Positions 1 to 9,618 of a DNA stretch of 64,000 nt are shown here, in pieces. This stretch comes from JBASEY01 sp964404285 (lineage in GTDB: Bacteria > CSSED10-310): contig CAYOJK010000010.1 of assembly GCA_964404285.1 (NCBI GenBank), positions 1 through 64,000 of the forward strand. The letters run 5' to 3'. Below the pieces are notes generated by a model that was given only the letters and a program-made list of their open reading frames with translations, was not told the origin of the DNA and searched no databases. The translations under genes were made by a program, and so were the position numbers. The stretch's first letter is position 1. Every line of letters starts with the position of its first letter.

Positions 1-153
1 AAATAAAACGTAAAAGTATGAGGGTATTGAGACAGCCTCTGAAACCCGCCCCTACGGATTCAATGGGTTGCCAGGTCCATTGACGAATAAGACATATCTG
101 AAAACCTTAACCAGGAACCGCATTTCCCGCCAGCGGAATGAGCGCTGGTGATA

Positions 154-182
154 AAAAAAGCGCTCCGAATTCGGAGCGCTTT
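154..182 (-). terminator. Rho-independent terminator of the large surface-protein gene
   Basis: A perfect 26-base palindrome (157-182) has arms AAAGCGCTCCG and CGGAGCGCTTT around a central AATT. Read on the minus strand it runs straight into a seven-base T tract, 25 bases past the stop codon of the minus-strand gene that begins at 3281. This is the standard intrinsic-terminator layout. Confidence 0.85.
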
Positions 183-206
183 ATCCATCAAGTTAGAGAG
201 TAGCGG

Positions 207-3200
207 TTATTTTCTGCGTCTAGCAAAGCTCATCAATGAGCCGAGAGCCAGCAACAGAAGTCCGATACCGGTCGTGCCCATCGTCGGGATAGGCGGCGGT
301 GGCGGTGGTTCACCAATATAAACCGTTGTGGCGGCGGAGCCTTCACAGCCGTTGGCATCGGTCACCGTCAGCGTATAGTCACCGGCCATCGACTCATCGA
401 CGTCGGTTCGTGTCGGGTTCTGATCGGTTGACGTCCATGCATTCGGACCTTCCCAGTAGTAGTCCATGCCGTCCGGTCCACCAGCCAACTCGAGATCATC
501 GCCTTCTTCCAGCGGCGCTGATGCTGTGGAATTGTTCGATGCGGTCGCTACCGGAAGCTCATGGACCATGACTTCCACGTCGCAGCAGCCGTCGCTCCAT
601 TCGTCTTCGATCGGATCATAGGCGCGGGCATAATAGGTGGTGGTAACCAGCGGGTTGACGGTCAGCGCAAGGCCGACACCGATTTCGTTGCCGCCACATT
701 CGTCGTCAAACCAATGGATTTCAAAGGCTGAGTCCGCGGTCAACAACGCGTCATCACCGACACAGATTTCAGCCGGATCAGCGTTGCAGTCAGTCGGATC
801 GTCGGGAATTGGCAGCGACAGAACCGTGACTACTACATCACAGCAACCATCGCTCCATTCGTTGCCGACAGGATCATAGGCGCGGGCATAATAGGTGGTG
901 GTGACCAGCGGGTTGACGGTCAGCGGTGAGCCGACACCGATTTCGTTGCCGCCGCATTCGTCGTCAAACCAATGGATTTCAAAGGCTGAATCCGCGGTCA
1001 ATTCAACACTGTCATAAGGATAGATCTCAGCCGGATCAGCGGCGCAGTTTGACGGATCGGGAAATATGAAAAATGCTTGGGCTGTGTGATCGTCATTCAT
1101 CACCAGTGTCGTGATGGGATTGTTAGAATATAATACACCGTCAACTTCCCAACGATCGAATTCCCATGGGTGAACAATGCCGTACGGAATAGCGAATCCG
1201 TCAATTTCAGTGACGTCACCATCATTGAAAATGCCCCAATTAATAGTTGTCTGAGATGCCAAATCGATTTCGATAAGGTAGCTGAGGAAATCATTATAAT
1301 CAAATAAAGACAAGAACAATCTGCCATGATCCTTGTCATATTCCATGCCTTGGGAATAGTTCGCTATAAATCCGGTTGAGCAAATAAGCGTATGGCTACC
1401 CGTGCTTACGTTGATGGCATAAATAGCGTCGTTTACAAGATTGTGACCGTACAATACGCCATCGCCGTAAGCGATATCGACATATGTTTGGGAAAGTGAA
1501 GTGAGCAGTGTTGCCGTGGCGGTCGTCCGATCGATTTGGTACAAACCAGAACCAGCATGGCCATACATGATATCGTTCACTTCGTCATAGGCAATGCCGA
1601 CAAATTGATAGCCGGTCGTTCCGATAAACGTTAAATCACCGGTTGCCGTATTGACAATATACAGATTCGATGAATCGGCAATATCCGTGACATACCAATC
1701 TCCATCCGCCCAGGTGCCGGCAGAAATGAAGTCAGCGGTGGGCATATCTGCAATAAAATTGGATATTCCGGGTGTCATTGGATCGAACGCGAATGAAAAA
1801 TCTTCGAAAATATCGAACGCATACCAGGTTGATGACGGAATGGCGGCAAGCGTTATTTCCGTGCCGTCCACGATCATGTCATGCAGTCCGACACCCGGGA
1901 TAACACCACCCTGGCCGACTGGATTCAGCATGTCGAGTTCCCACATCGTCGGCGGTGCGCCAACATAGATATCGTCGATATACCAATAAAAGAGATCGTC
2001 CGTATCACCATCAAAAACGAAAGCAATTTGGAATTCGTTCCCGGCAACAGCGTCAAGATTGACAATTACTTCTCCACCAAAATCACTGGTGACTGTTTGG
2101 AACCAGCGATTCTGCCAGGTGGCTCCATTATCTATCGAGGTTTGCACAATTAGATCAAAAGAATTAGACCACCAATCGATGTAATGTTTGAAGGAGCATG
2201 CGATCTGGGTTGCAGCGGTGCCATCGAGTTTAGGAGTGATCAGTTTGATCTGATCATAAACCCACGGGCTGTAATACAATCGCATTTCCGGGGATACACC
2301 GCCGGCATTGCTCGTGGCGACAGCGCCCCAGTTATTGTAGGTTCTATCCCAGTTGGCAGGAATGTCGCCTGTTGCCACGCCGGTGAAGTCTTCTACGAAC
2401 GGCAACGCTAATGCCGCGAACGGTTTGAAGAAGCCCTGAACCGTGTGATTCGCATTCATCAGAACAGATTCGTTTTCGTCGTTAGAGTAAAATGCGCCGT
2501 CAAGTTCCCAGTAGTCGAAAAGATAACCAACGTTGGGCGACGCAGAAATCGTAACGATAGCGTCTTCTAGGTAAGAATAAGTTCCTGGGGCAGGCGCGAC
2601 TGTGCCTGTGCCGGCGCCACCTGGGGTAAGCATGGTCAGGTTATAAGATGATGCAGATGAGGTAAACTCAAACCACGTCGTCATCCACATGTTTGTACAG
2701 GCTGTCGATCCGCCATCGCTGGTTGCCAAATTACAATCGTAGACTACTGAATCACTGTATCTGGAAATGCCATTTCCAGAAAAAGAGTTTCCAGACCAAG
2801 TCGAATATGGATATTGGTAGCCGGCTGTCGTATCACACACGGAAATAATCAACGCGTTCCCGGGTGTGTAAACAAACGGGGTATCCAAGGTCAATGAGTA
2901 GATTGTGCCGGCGCCGCCGCCGGTCAATAATTTACCCGTAGCGGCCACGTTTGTATTGGCATACTGAGATGTGCATAAGTCACTTAGATCATAAGCGCTT
3001 GAAACCTGATCAATATAAACGTTTAACGAGTAATTTGATGTTGGTGGATCTTGGTAGTTATGCCAGCCGATTTTTGTTATCGTAGCCGGATAACTTCCCA
3101 GAGCTGTCAGATCGGATGCCGGTATCCCATATTGCGTTTCGCTATAACCATAATAATGATTCCAAGGCAGTTGATATGATGACGGCGAAGAGGCAGTGCT

Positions 3201-3281
3201 ACCTATAGTAGCCGTCATCTGGCCTAGAGCTGCCGGTATCAGCATCACAGCCATTAAAGAGAATAATAAAATCTTCCTCAT
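207..3281 (-). CDS. Secreted multidomain surface protein with IPTL-CTERM-like anchor
   Basis: The protein has about 1024 residues. The open frame extends 22 codons further upstream, but the ATG at 3281 has a GGGAGG site 8 bases before it and begins a clear signal peptide (MRKILLFSLMAVMLIPAALG). In order I see: a glycine- and tyrosine-rich N-terminal region; a divergent InlB-type B repeat (YWELDG core); a choice-of-anchor-J/MAM-like domain starting near VEDFTG; a second B repeat interrupted by roughly 190 residues of propeller-like repeats; two near-identical Ig-like domains each with an ECGGNEIGVG core and a GCCDV end; a third beta domain; then a proline run, PIPTMGTTG, a hydrophobic helix and RRRK. 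The tail resembles IPTL-CTERM sorting signals but lacks their usual Trp. The family logic suggests export and anchoring at the cell surface. Ligand and role are unknown. It is monocistronic with its own promoter and terminator. Confidence 0.8.
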   Translation of the reverse strand: MRKILLFSLMAVMLIPAALGQMTATIGSTASSPSSYQLPWNHYYGYSETQYGIPASDLTALGSYPATITKIGWHNYQDPPTSNYSLNVYIDQVSSAYDLSDLCTSQYANTNVAATGKLLTGGGAGTIYSLTLDTPFVYTPGNALIISVCDTTAGYQYPYSTWSGNSFSGNGISRYSDSVVYDCNLATSDGGSTACTNMWMTTWFEFTSSASSYNLTMLTPGGAGTGTVAPAPGTYSYLEDAIVTISASPNVGYLFDYWELDGAFYSNDENESVLMNANHTVQGFFKPFAALALPFVEDFTGVATGDIPANWDRTYNNWGAVATSNAGGVSPEMRLYYSPWVYDQIKLITPKLDGTAATQIACSFKHYIDWWSNSFDLIVQTSIDNGATWQNRWFQTVTSDFGGEVIVNLDAVAGNEFQIAFVFDGDTDDLFYWYIDDIYVGAPPTMWELDMLNPVGQGGVIPGVGLHDMIVDGTEITLAAIPSSTWYAFDIFEDFSFAFDPMTPGISNFIADMPTADFISAGTWADGDWYVTDIADSSNLYIVNTATGDLTFIGTTGYQFVGIAYDEVNDIMYGHAGSGLYQIDRTTATATLLTSLSQTYVDIAYGDGVLYGHNLVNDAIYAINVSTGSHTLICSTGFIANYSQGMEYDKDHGRLFLSLFDYNDFLSYLIEIDLASQTTINWGIFNDGDVTEIDGFAIPYGIVHPWEFDRWEVDGVLYSNNPITTLVMNDDHTAQAFFIFPDPSNCAADPAEIYPYDSVELTADSAFEIHWFDDECGGNEIGVGSPLTVNPLVTTTYYARAYDPVGNEWSDGCCDVVVTVLSLPIPDDPTDCNADPAEICVGDDALLTADSAFEIHWFDDECGGNEIGVGLALTVNPLVTTTYYARAYDPIEDEWSDGCCDVEVMVHELPVATASNNSTASAPLEEGDDLELAGGPDGMDYYWEGPNAWTSTDQNPTRTDVDESMAGDYTLTVTDANGCEGSAATTVYIGEPPPPPPIPTMGTTGIGLLLLALGSLMSFARRRK
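576..1061 (-). repeat. Two tandem Ig-like domain-coding repeats, period about 261 bp
   Basis: Within the surface-protein gene, 576-800 and 837-1061 are near copies: stretches around the codons for GSPLTVNPLVTTTYYARAYD and EIHWFDDECGG match almost base for base, while linkers differ. The high DNA identity shows a recent duplication or ongoing homogenisation of one beta-sandwich domain. Confidence 0.85.
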
Positions 3282-3405
3282 GGATATGTCCTCCCTTTGA
3301 GGTTGAAAGGTTAAAAAAAGCCGTACACATAACTCCTTACATGACATTAACGGCTTTCATTTCAATTTGCTTAAATTCAACTTTCAAAGACCACCCCAAC
3401 CCGTA

Positions 3406-3434
3406 TCTATATCAGTAACACATCCTTTATGCAA
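3406..3434 (-). promoter_or_regulatory. Candidate sigma-70-type promoter for the surface-protein gene
   Basis: On the minus strand a TTGCAT (3429-3434) is separated by 17 bases from TATAGA (3406-3411). It lies about 125 bases upstream of the ATG at 3281 in the otherwise gene-free 3282-3545 interval. The assignment rests only on similarity to the sigma-70 consensus. Confidence 0.4.
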
Positions 3435-3545
3435 ACGAAAAAAAACAATCTTACGCAGATTGCGACGAAAACACCTCGCTTATGCGCTATGTCTACAATT
3501 CAACAACTCTTTTTATAATTGATTTATCCGGCCGATATCTTGAGA

Positions 3546-4784
3546 TTAAACCCCAAAGTCATCATACGCTATCCGATCCTTTTCCACCCCCAAATTATCC
3601 AGCATTCTCAATACCGCCGCCGTCATCGGGGGAGGCCCGCACATGTAATATTCCAGCTCCTCTGGATCAGGGTGTTTCGCCAAATAATTATCCAATGCCA
3701 CCTGGTGAATAAAACCCTTCAAACCAGTCCAATTATCCTCCGGCAACGGGTCAGACAAAGCGATATGAAACATAAAATTCGGAAAGGTTTTCTCCAGTTC
3801 CAAAAACTCGTCTTCATAAAAAATTTCCCGCTTGGAACGGGCGCCGTACCAGAAACTGATTTTTCTATTCGTCTGCATGGTTTTCAACAGATGAAACAAA
3901 TGACTCCGCAATGGCGCCATACCGGCGCCACCACCGATATATACCATTTCCTGATCGGTCTCTTTGATAAAAAACTCACCATACGGCCCACTGACACTGA
4001 CCTGATCCCCAGGCTTCAGGTTGAACAACCACGACGACCCGATACCGGGCGGCACATCCGGCTGCCGAGGCGGCGGCGAGGCAATACGCACATTCAGTTT
4101 CAATACGCCCTTTTCCTCAGGAAAATTCGCCATCGAGTACGCCCGTGTCGCCAGCTCATCGTTCGAGGCTGTGTATTGCCACATATTGTATGTGTCCCAC
4201 TCGGACCTATACTTTTCATTGATTTCAAAGCTTTTGTATGACAAATCCGTGTATTCGGGTATATCGATCTGTATATACCCTCCCGGACGAAAATCCAACT
4301 CTTCACCTTCAGGAAGTTCTAAAACCAGTTCCTTGATAAAACTGGCGACATTGTCGTTCGACCGAACTCGACACTGAATCTTTCTGATACTGAAAACCTC
4401 GTCCGGTATCCTGATTTCCATGTCCTGACGCACTTTGACCTGACAGGAAATTCTCCAGCCGTTCCTGACATCCTTAAGCGTCAAGTGCGTCCGTTCCGTC
4501 GGCAACACATCCCCACCGCCGCTGTCAACCTGACACCGACAAACCCCGCACGTGCCGCCGCCGCCACAAGCCGACGGTAAAAACACACCATGGTTGACAA
4601 GCGTTTTCAATAACGTGCTGCCTTTGCCGGATGTGATGCTTTTAGATGCGTCGCCATTGATCATAATCGTGACATCGCCTTTTTGAACCAATTTCGATTC
4701 CGCCGCAAGCAGCACGGCAACCAATGCCAGGATAATGACCGTGAAAAGAACAGCGCTGATTAAAACCAGGAACGTGATGCTCAT
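3546..4784 (-). CDS. nqrF: Na+-NQR subunit F, NADH-oxidising flavoprotein
   Basis: NqrF is the electron input subunit of the Na+-translocating NADH:quinone oxidoreductase. It takes hydride from NADH onto FAD and passes electrons through a 2Fe-2S centre. At 412 residues it has normal length. An N-terminal membrane helix (about 5-27) is followed by a plant-type ferredoxin domain with C73, C79, C82 and C114. The FAD site is RAYSMANF. The NADH-binding half has GGGAGMAPLRSH and CGPPPM, and the C terminus is DDFGV, as in known NqrF. It is the last gene of the six-gene operon, 28 bases after nqrE. ATG start at 4784. No terminator is obvious after the stop. Confidence 0.97.
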   Translation of the reverse strand: MSITFLVLISAVLFTVIILALVAVLLAAESKLVQKGDVTIMINGDASKSITSGKGSTLLKTLVNHGVFLPSACGGGGTCGVCRCQVDSGGGDVLPTERTHLTLKDVRNGWRISCQVKVRQDMEIRIPDEVFSIRKIQCRVRSNDNVASFIKELVLELPEGEELDFRPGGYIQIDIPEYTDLSYKSFEINEKYRSEWDTYNMWQYTASNDELATRAYSMANFPEEKGVLKLNVRIASPPPRQPDVPPGIGSSWLFNLKPGDQVSVSGPYGEFFIKETDQEMVYIGGGAGMAPLRSHLFHLLKTMQTNRKISFWYGARSKREIFYEDEFLELEKTFPNFMFHIALSDPLPEDNWTGLKGFIHQVALDNYLAKHPDPEELEYYMCGPPPMTAAVLRMLDNLGVEKDRIAYDDFGV

Positions 4785-4812
4785 GACAACTTATGACTCC
4801 TTCCCCATCGCA

Positions 4813-5418
4813 TTACAGACTGATACCGGAAAAACACATGAACGCCATGGCGATCAATCCCGTCAGAATCATGGTGATACCCAGACCTCGCAACGGAGCT
4901 AAAATCGGCGCCGTGCGAAGCTTTTGCCGAATCGCGGCCATCGATACAATCGCCATCATCCAACCGACACCACTGGAAAATCCGAATACGGTCGATTCAG
5001 CCAAAGAATAATCCCGCTCGACCAGAAATAGTGAAGCGCCCAAAATCGCACAGTTGACGGCGATCAAAGGCAAGAAAATGCCCAGCGCGTTGTAAAGCCG
5101 CTGACTGAACGCATCGATCGCCATCTCGACAATCTGAACGATGACGGCGATGGTCGCGATATATGCGATAAAACCCAGGAAGCTCAAATCGACATCAGGT
5201 AAACCGGCCCACGATAACGCCCCGTCGCGCAACAGAAAATTATAGAGGAACCAGTTCGCAGGCGCTGTGATCGTCATGACAAACACGACGGCGGCGCCCA
5301 AGCCGAAAGCGGTATCGATACGCTTCGATATCGCCAGGTACGAACACATACCCAGAAAATACGCCAGAAGGATGTTTTCAATGAAAATCGACTTGACCGC
5401 CAGACTCAACAATTCCAT
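4813..5418 (-). CDS. nqrE: Na+-NQR subunit E, membrane subunit
   Basis: NqrE is an integral membrane subunit with six helices. With NqrD it forms a pseudo-symmetric pair that, in known Na+-NQR structures, holds an intramembrane iron centre between the half-helices. The protein is about 201 residues of hydrophobic helices with two key Cys-containing stretches (GMCSY near the start and VNCAILG in the middle), matching the conserved Cys positions. The open frame begins at a TTG two codons earlier, but the ATG at 5418 sits 7 bases after GGAGG, so I use it. It starts two bases after the nqrD stop. Confidence 0.97.
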   Translation of the reverse strand: MELLSLAVKSIFIENILLAYFLGMCSYLAISKRIDTAFGLGAAVVFVMTITAPANWFLYNFLLRDGALSWAGLPDVDLSFLGFIAYIATIAVIVQIVEMAIDAFSQRLYNALGIFLPLIAVNCAILGASLFLVERDYSLAESTVFGFSSGVGWMMAIVSMAAIRQKLRTAPILAPLRGLGITMILTGLIAMAFMCFSGISL

Positions 5419-5420
5419 TG

Positions 5421-6047
5421 TCAATCCTCCACCTTGCCGGAAACAGCCCGCTGAATCCAGATGATGGTACCAAGTAACAAGAACGCTCCAGGCGCCAGCA
5501 CCATGATCCCATTGTTTTCATAACCCCATTTATACAGAATCTCAGGAAGCACGGTAAAACCGAACAGTTTTCCCGATCCCAGCAATTCACGACAAAACGC
5601 GACCGACATCAATATCCACGCATATCCCAATCCATTGCCTAAACCATCCAAAAATGACGGCCACGGCGGATTGCTCATCGCAAACGCTTCCGCCCGCCCA
5701 AGGATGATACAGTTGGTGATGATCAACCCGACAAAAACACTCAACTGTTTACTGATGTCATATACCGTCGCTTTGAGAATCAAATCCGCTAAAATCACCA
5801 GCGTGGCCGCAACCGACAACATGATCAAAATACGGATTTTTGACGGAATGTATTTACGCAGCATGGACACCAGCAGGTTTGTGCAAGCCGTGACCGCAAT
5901 GACCGCCAGCGACATGACCAGCGCCGTGTCCAACTTGACCGTCACCGCCAACGCCGAACAAATACCCAAAATCTGTATCGATATCGGGTTGTTGTCCCAC
6001 AAGGGATCCAAAACAGCTTTTTTGGATTTTTTATCGAGCATACTCAT
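5421..6047 (-). CDS. nqrD: Na+-NQR subunit D, membrane subunit
   Basis: NqrD is the partner of NqrE in the membrane core. The 208-residue protein begins MSMLDKKSKK, carries the typical DPLWDNNPI opening, and then six hydrophobic helices including GICSALAVT and TNCIILGRAEA, the two Cys-bearing stretches expected to bind the shared iron centre. The ATG at 6047 has AGGAG 6 bases upstream. It overlaps the end of nqrC by 17 bases, and nqrE starts 2 bases after its stop, so D and E are probably translated together. Confidence 0.97.
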   Translation of the reverse strand: MSMLDKKSKKAVLDPLWDNNPISIQILGICSALAVTVKLDTALVMSLAVIAVTACTNLLVSMLRKYIPSKIRILIMLSVAATLVILADLILKATVYDISKQLSVFVGLIITNCIILGRAEAFAMSNPPWPSFLDGLGNGLGYAWILMSVAFCRELLGSGKLFGFTVLPEILYKWGYENNGIMVLAPGAFLLLGTIIWIQRAVSGKVED

Positions 6048-6792
6048 CGTCGTCTCCTGGAATCATCGAAGTCTCATTATCTCGATGAAGAGTCTTGAAA
6101 AACGGCTCATAATGCCGGAGATTTTCATCCAGTAACACTGTCAAATAACGACCGGTTTGCGTGGCGCCACTGATCCCATCAACCGTATGCAGCCTCAGAC
6201 TTTCCGGTGAACCCGCCGGTATGCGTCCCTTGTGCACCGTTATCGATACCATGCGACCATCTGCATCAAATAATTTTTTACCGACAAAATTAGCGGCAAA
6301 CCAATCCTGTTCGATCTCACCACCCAATCCGGGCGTCTCGTTGTGTTTGTAAAACGTGATCCCCATGACCGTGTCACCATCAGATTCGACCGCCAGATAA
6401 CCATAAATCGTTCCCCACAGCCCTTTACCGGAAAACGGCGCCGCATAACCCGTATCGACTCCACCGTCACGCCGCGCATAAACCGGTAGACCGCCGGGGG
6501 CGCCGGGGGATTTATCGGAAGCGCCGGAATCTGTCGAAGGTTCGATCGTTTTGCCCTCTGTATCAACATAAAACAAACGAATATTGTTATTATATAGGGT
6601 ATCCATTTCATCCGGTTGTAATGGCTGCTCAATATCATACAGATTCAGAACTCGCAGAATATTTTTACGGATATCCAGTTCTTCATTACGTTGAATCCGT
6701 GGTTTCAGAGCACCGGCTGTCAATGCCAGCAGCACACTGCAGACCACACAGACCACCAAAGCAAACGTAACAGTGTAGCGGTTACTGTACAT
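6031..6792 (-). CDS. nqrC: Na+-NQR subunit C, covalent FMN subunit
   Basis: NqrC carries covalently bound FMN on a Thr in an SGAT motif and relays electrons from NqrF toward NqrB. Here the motif is GISGATQTGRYL near the C terminus. A single N-terminal membrane helix (about 8-30) precedes a periplasmic FMN-binding domain. The frame is open 13 codons further upstream, but the ATG at 6792 (MYSNRYTVTF) has an AGGAAGG site about 6 bases ahead. It overlaps the nqrB end by 11 bases. Length is about 253 residues, as in the family. A proline/glycine-rich stretch (KSPGAPGGLP) in the middle looks like a lineage-specific loop. Confidence 0.96.
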   Translation of the reverse strand: MYSNRYTVTFALVVCVVCSVLLALTAGALKPRIQRNEELDIRKNILRVLNLYDIEQPLQPDEMDTLYNNNIRLFYVDTEGKTIEPSTDSGASDKSPGAPGGLPVYARRDGGVDTGYAAPFSGKGLWGTIYGYLAVESDGDTVMGITFYKHNETPGLGGEIEQDWFAANFVGKKLFDADGRMVSITVHKGRIPAGSPESLRLHTVDGISGATQTGRYLTVLLDENLRHYEPFFKTLHRDNETSMIPGDDDEYAR

Positions 6793-7975
6793 AACGCACC
6801 TTCCTGGAATGAATGTTGCGACGAACGACAATTATATCGATTAAAGGTGCAAAGGCGTTCATTAAAAGTATCGCCAACATGGTACCCTCCGGATAGGCCG
6901 GATTGACGATACGCACCAAGGCGGTGACAACGCCGATGAAAAAACCGTAAAACCATTTTCCGGTTTGTGTTTCCGGTTGCGTAACCGGGTCGGTCGCCAT
7001 ATAGACGATACCGAACAAAAAACCGCCTGTAACCAGGTGGTAGGGTATCGGAAACGTCACCATACCTGTCGCACCCGAGCCGGCCAATATATTGAACAGA
7101 CCCGCCGTCGCGCTCAGCCCGGCCACAGCGCTGACCATCACTTTCCAACTGGCCATACCCGTGATCAATAACAATAAGGCTCCCAGCAAAATGGCAATTT
7201 TAGACGTTTCCCCGATGCATCCCGGGATCGTTCCGATAAAACATCGAACCGGATCATAGTATTGCGACACGGCTTCAGCCGCTTTCAGCCCCTGTTCACC
7301 GGAAACCGCGCCCAGCGCCAACGGCGTCGCTCCGGTGAACGCATCCGTCACCGTCACCGGAAAATTCGACTGGAGTTTGATCCAAACGGAATCCCCGGAA
7401 ATGCGTCCGGGATAGGCAAAGAATAAAAATACCCGCGTCAGCAACGCCACATTGAAGATGTTGTAGCCAGTTCCACCGAAAGTTTCCTTGCCGACGACAA
7501 CAGCGAAAGAAACAGCCAGGGCAAGCTGCCACCAGGGTATCGTCGGCGGCACGATCAGCGGGATCAGCATGCCGGTGACCAAATACCCTTCGCTGACCTC
7601 TTCTTTGCGAAGAACACTGAACAGCATTTCCCAGAACATACCGACACCGTAAGAAATCACCAACAACGGCACGAACGCGATCAATCCAGTAATAACTTCA
7701 TTCAAAAAATCCGGCGGCAGCCCTTGAGCCAGCCGTGACTGATGACCGATATTCCAAATGCCGAACAGCGTCGGCGGCATCAATGAATAGATAACCAATG
7801 TCATCACACGTTTCAGATCGGTCGCATCCCGCACATGCGGTCGGCGAGTCGTGCGTTTTCCGACTGAAAACAAAAACGTGTCGAACGCGTCGAACACCGG
7901 CCAGAATTTATGAAAACGGCCTTTGGGCGATTCCCATTGCTCCCGAAATCGCTTGATTTTATCAGATTTGCTCAT
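6782..7975 (-). CDS. nqrB: Na+-NQR subunit B, membrane subunit with FMN and riboflavin
   Basis: NqrB is the largest membrane subunit and in the studied complex carries covalent FMN plus riboflavin and forms the Na+ path. The 397-residue protein has a soluble N-terminal stretch, then about ten helices. The covalent FMN site is visible as TDAFTGATPLALG (the Thr of TGAT). The ATG at 7975 is preceded by GAGG at about 6 bases. It starts 8 bases after the nqrA stop. Confidence 0.97.
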   Translation of the reverse strand: MSKSDKIKRFREQWESPKGRFHKFWPVFDAFDTFLFSVGKRTTRRPHVRDATDLKRVMTLVIYSLMPPTLFGIWNIGHQSRLAQGLPPDFLNEVITGLIAFVPLLVISYGVGMFWEMLFSVLRKEEVSEGYLVTGMLIPLIVPPTIPWWQLALAVSFAVVVGKETFGGTGYNIFNVALLTRVFLFFAYPGRISGDSVWIKLQSNFPVTVTDAFTGATPLALGAVSGEQGLKAAEAVSQYYDPVRCFIGTIPGCIGETSKIAILLGALLLLITGMASWKVMVSAVAGLSATAGLFNILAGSGATGMVTFPIPYHLVTGGFLFGIVYMATDPVTQPETQTGKWFYGFFIGVVTALVRIVNPAYPEGTMLAILLMNAFAPLIDIIVVRRNIHSRKVRYVQ

Positions 7976-7983
7976 GACAATCC

Positions 7984-9342
7984 TCAGATATTCTCTGTTT
8001 CATACAGATCAAGAGCCTTTCGAATGATGTCGCATACGTCCGTTTTGGACGGATCGACAAAAGCACATAACGCAACATCTTCTTCAGCCAATTCCAGTAG
8101 TCCCAAATCTTCGGCTTCCTGTATATCGCCGGCCTGTGCCGCTCGGATAAGATGGGACAAGTGGACATCAATCGGTAGAACCCGATGCCAGTGCCCCAGA
8201 TCGACGATCGCCCGATGACCTCCATGAAGGCGGGTATCCAATGTGACCTTCCTGCCGGGTAACAGCGACGAGACAAACGTGCGGAAAAAACTGTATTGCT
8301 TGAATCCCGGCATCGCCCATCCCATGAAGTCACGCTTAAAACTGTCGGGGATAACCGTCAAAAGTGTTTGATTGCCGGCAAAATGCGATGAAGCGTCCAT
8401 CCGAACACCCGCTAAAATATCGCCGTTGATCAATCGCACATCAGCGGACGGATCGATCCGGCCCTGAAGAACCGAGTTCAGATTCGCGCCGTTACGCACC
8501 CGAAAATATGTCGGCTCTCCCACTGCCGGGCCGGCCAGCGCGATCACGCGTTCTGTTGGAAAATACCCAGTGCGCAACATATAACCGATATCGGCGGCAT
8601 CCACCGCAGACACGCACCAGGCAGTCTCACCACGCCGGAGCGGTTGAATCATGCGTATATGAACCCCTGGAGTCCCGGCTGGGTGCGGACCGGTAAATTC
8701 GTGAATCTCGACACCGTCCAATTTGTCAACTCCTGGAACAGCAGGACCATTAGTCCGAACGCTCACATACGTTTTCTTGCTGAACCTGGACAGCGCTTTA
8801 ACTCCGACAACAAAATCTTCTTCACGTCCCCGCATTAAAATATGCGGTTGAGCCGCCAGTGGCGCCGAGGCCATGGCGTTGATGAAAAGCGCTACAGGCC
8901 GCGATTCGGGATATGCGATTTTGGCGAGGGGACGCTGAATGATCAGCGGCCACAGACCACTTTGAAGAAGATGTGCCCGTAAAGATTCCAGATCGACACG
9001 ATCCGGATCGACAGGTGAAAAAATGCGGAATGCGTCAGGCGTATCACTATCATCCGGTTCGATGACGATCTCCTGTAAAGCCCGTCTGTCACCCCGTCGG
9101 ATTTCCCGCACCACGCCGCCGGCCGGTGATCGAAAACAGATATCGGGAAATTGCCGGGTATAACACAGAATCTGGCCGGGAGTGACCCTGTCACCCTCAT
9201 TGACGGCGATTTTAAATTTGTGACCCGTGATGTCGGCGGTGCGCAACGCTATCGTGGTCGGCGACGGCGCCTGTTCAACAGCATCCCGAGCATCCCCCTC
9301 CAACGGAATATCATGACCCCTGCGAATAACATGGCGATTCAT
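7984..9342 (-). CDS. nqrA: Na+-NQR subunit A
   Basis: NqrA is the cytoplasmic subunit of Na+-NQR; family work links it to quinone binding near NqrB. The 452-residue protein opens with MNRHVIRRGHDIPLEGD, followed by the lipoyl/RnfC-like segment with GDRVTPGQILCY and SPAGGVVREIRRGDRRALQEIVIE, the typical NqrA beta-barrel start. It is the first gene of nqrABCDEF. The ATG at 9342 follows AAGG by 7 bases. Upstream 9343-9480 is A+T-rich and probably holds the operon promoter, but I see no single convincing pair of hexamers. Confidence 0.96.
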   Translation of the reverse strand: MNRHVIRRGHDIPLEGDARDAVEQAPSPTTIALRTADITGHKFKIAVNEGDRVTPGQILCYTRQFPDICFRSPAGGVVREIRRGDRRALQEIVIEPDDSDTPDAFRIFSPVDPDRVDLESLRAHLLQSGLWPLIIQRPLAKIAYPESRPVALFINAMASAPLAAQPHILMRGREEDFVVGVKALSRFSKKTYVSVRTNGPAVPGVDKLDGVEIHEFTGPHPAGTPGVHIRMIQPLRRGETAWCVSAVDAADIGYMLRTGYFPTERVIALAGPAVGEPTYFRVRNGANLNSVLQGRIDPSADVRLINGDILAGVRMDASSHFAGNQTLLTVIPDSFKRDFMGWAMPGFKQYSFFRTFVSSLLPGRKVTLDTRLHGGHRAIVDLGHWHRVLPIDVHLSHLIRAAQAGDIQEAEDLGLLELAEEDVALCAFVDPSKTDVCDIIRKALDLYETENI

Positions 9343-9509
9343 ACGTCAACCTTGCTCCCATCAGTGGCAAAACAACTCCGGAAACAGCCTATCCGGAGCA
9401 ACACTCTAAAATAACCTATAGTAATATATAAGTTCAAGTCATAAACCTTCGGTGTTCATGGAAAAGGTTTAGAGCTTTGTTCTGAACTCTTCTTATCAAA
9501 GGGAACCTT

Positions 9510-9598
9510 TTTTTATTTTCCACAGATGACGCAGATGGCGCAGATATGTGCCGGTCGTGTGTATTTCGGCCTTACGGGTTCGATATTCAGAAATAAAA
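9510..9598 (+). repeat. Dispersed repeat, copy A
   Basis: This unit starts TTTTTATTTTCCACAGATGA and ends with CAGAAATAAAA. It is identical over about 89 bases to copy C at 9916-10004. The CACAGATGACGCAGATGGCG core is itself a short imperfect direct repeat of about 9 bases. Confidence 0.85.
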
Positions 9599-9618
9599 GA
9601 TGGTTCGTTTTGTTATTT

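Noticed and set aside
3519..4241. 240-codon plus-strand open frame opposite nqrF
   Set aside because: Antisense to a well-supported gene; low-complexity, basic composition typical of shadow frames.
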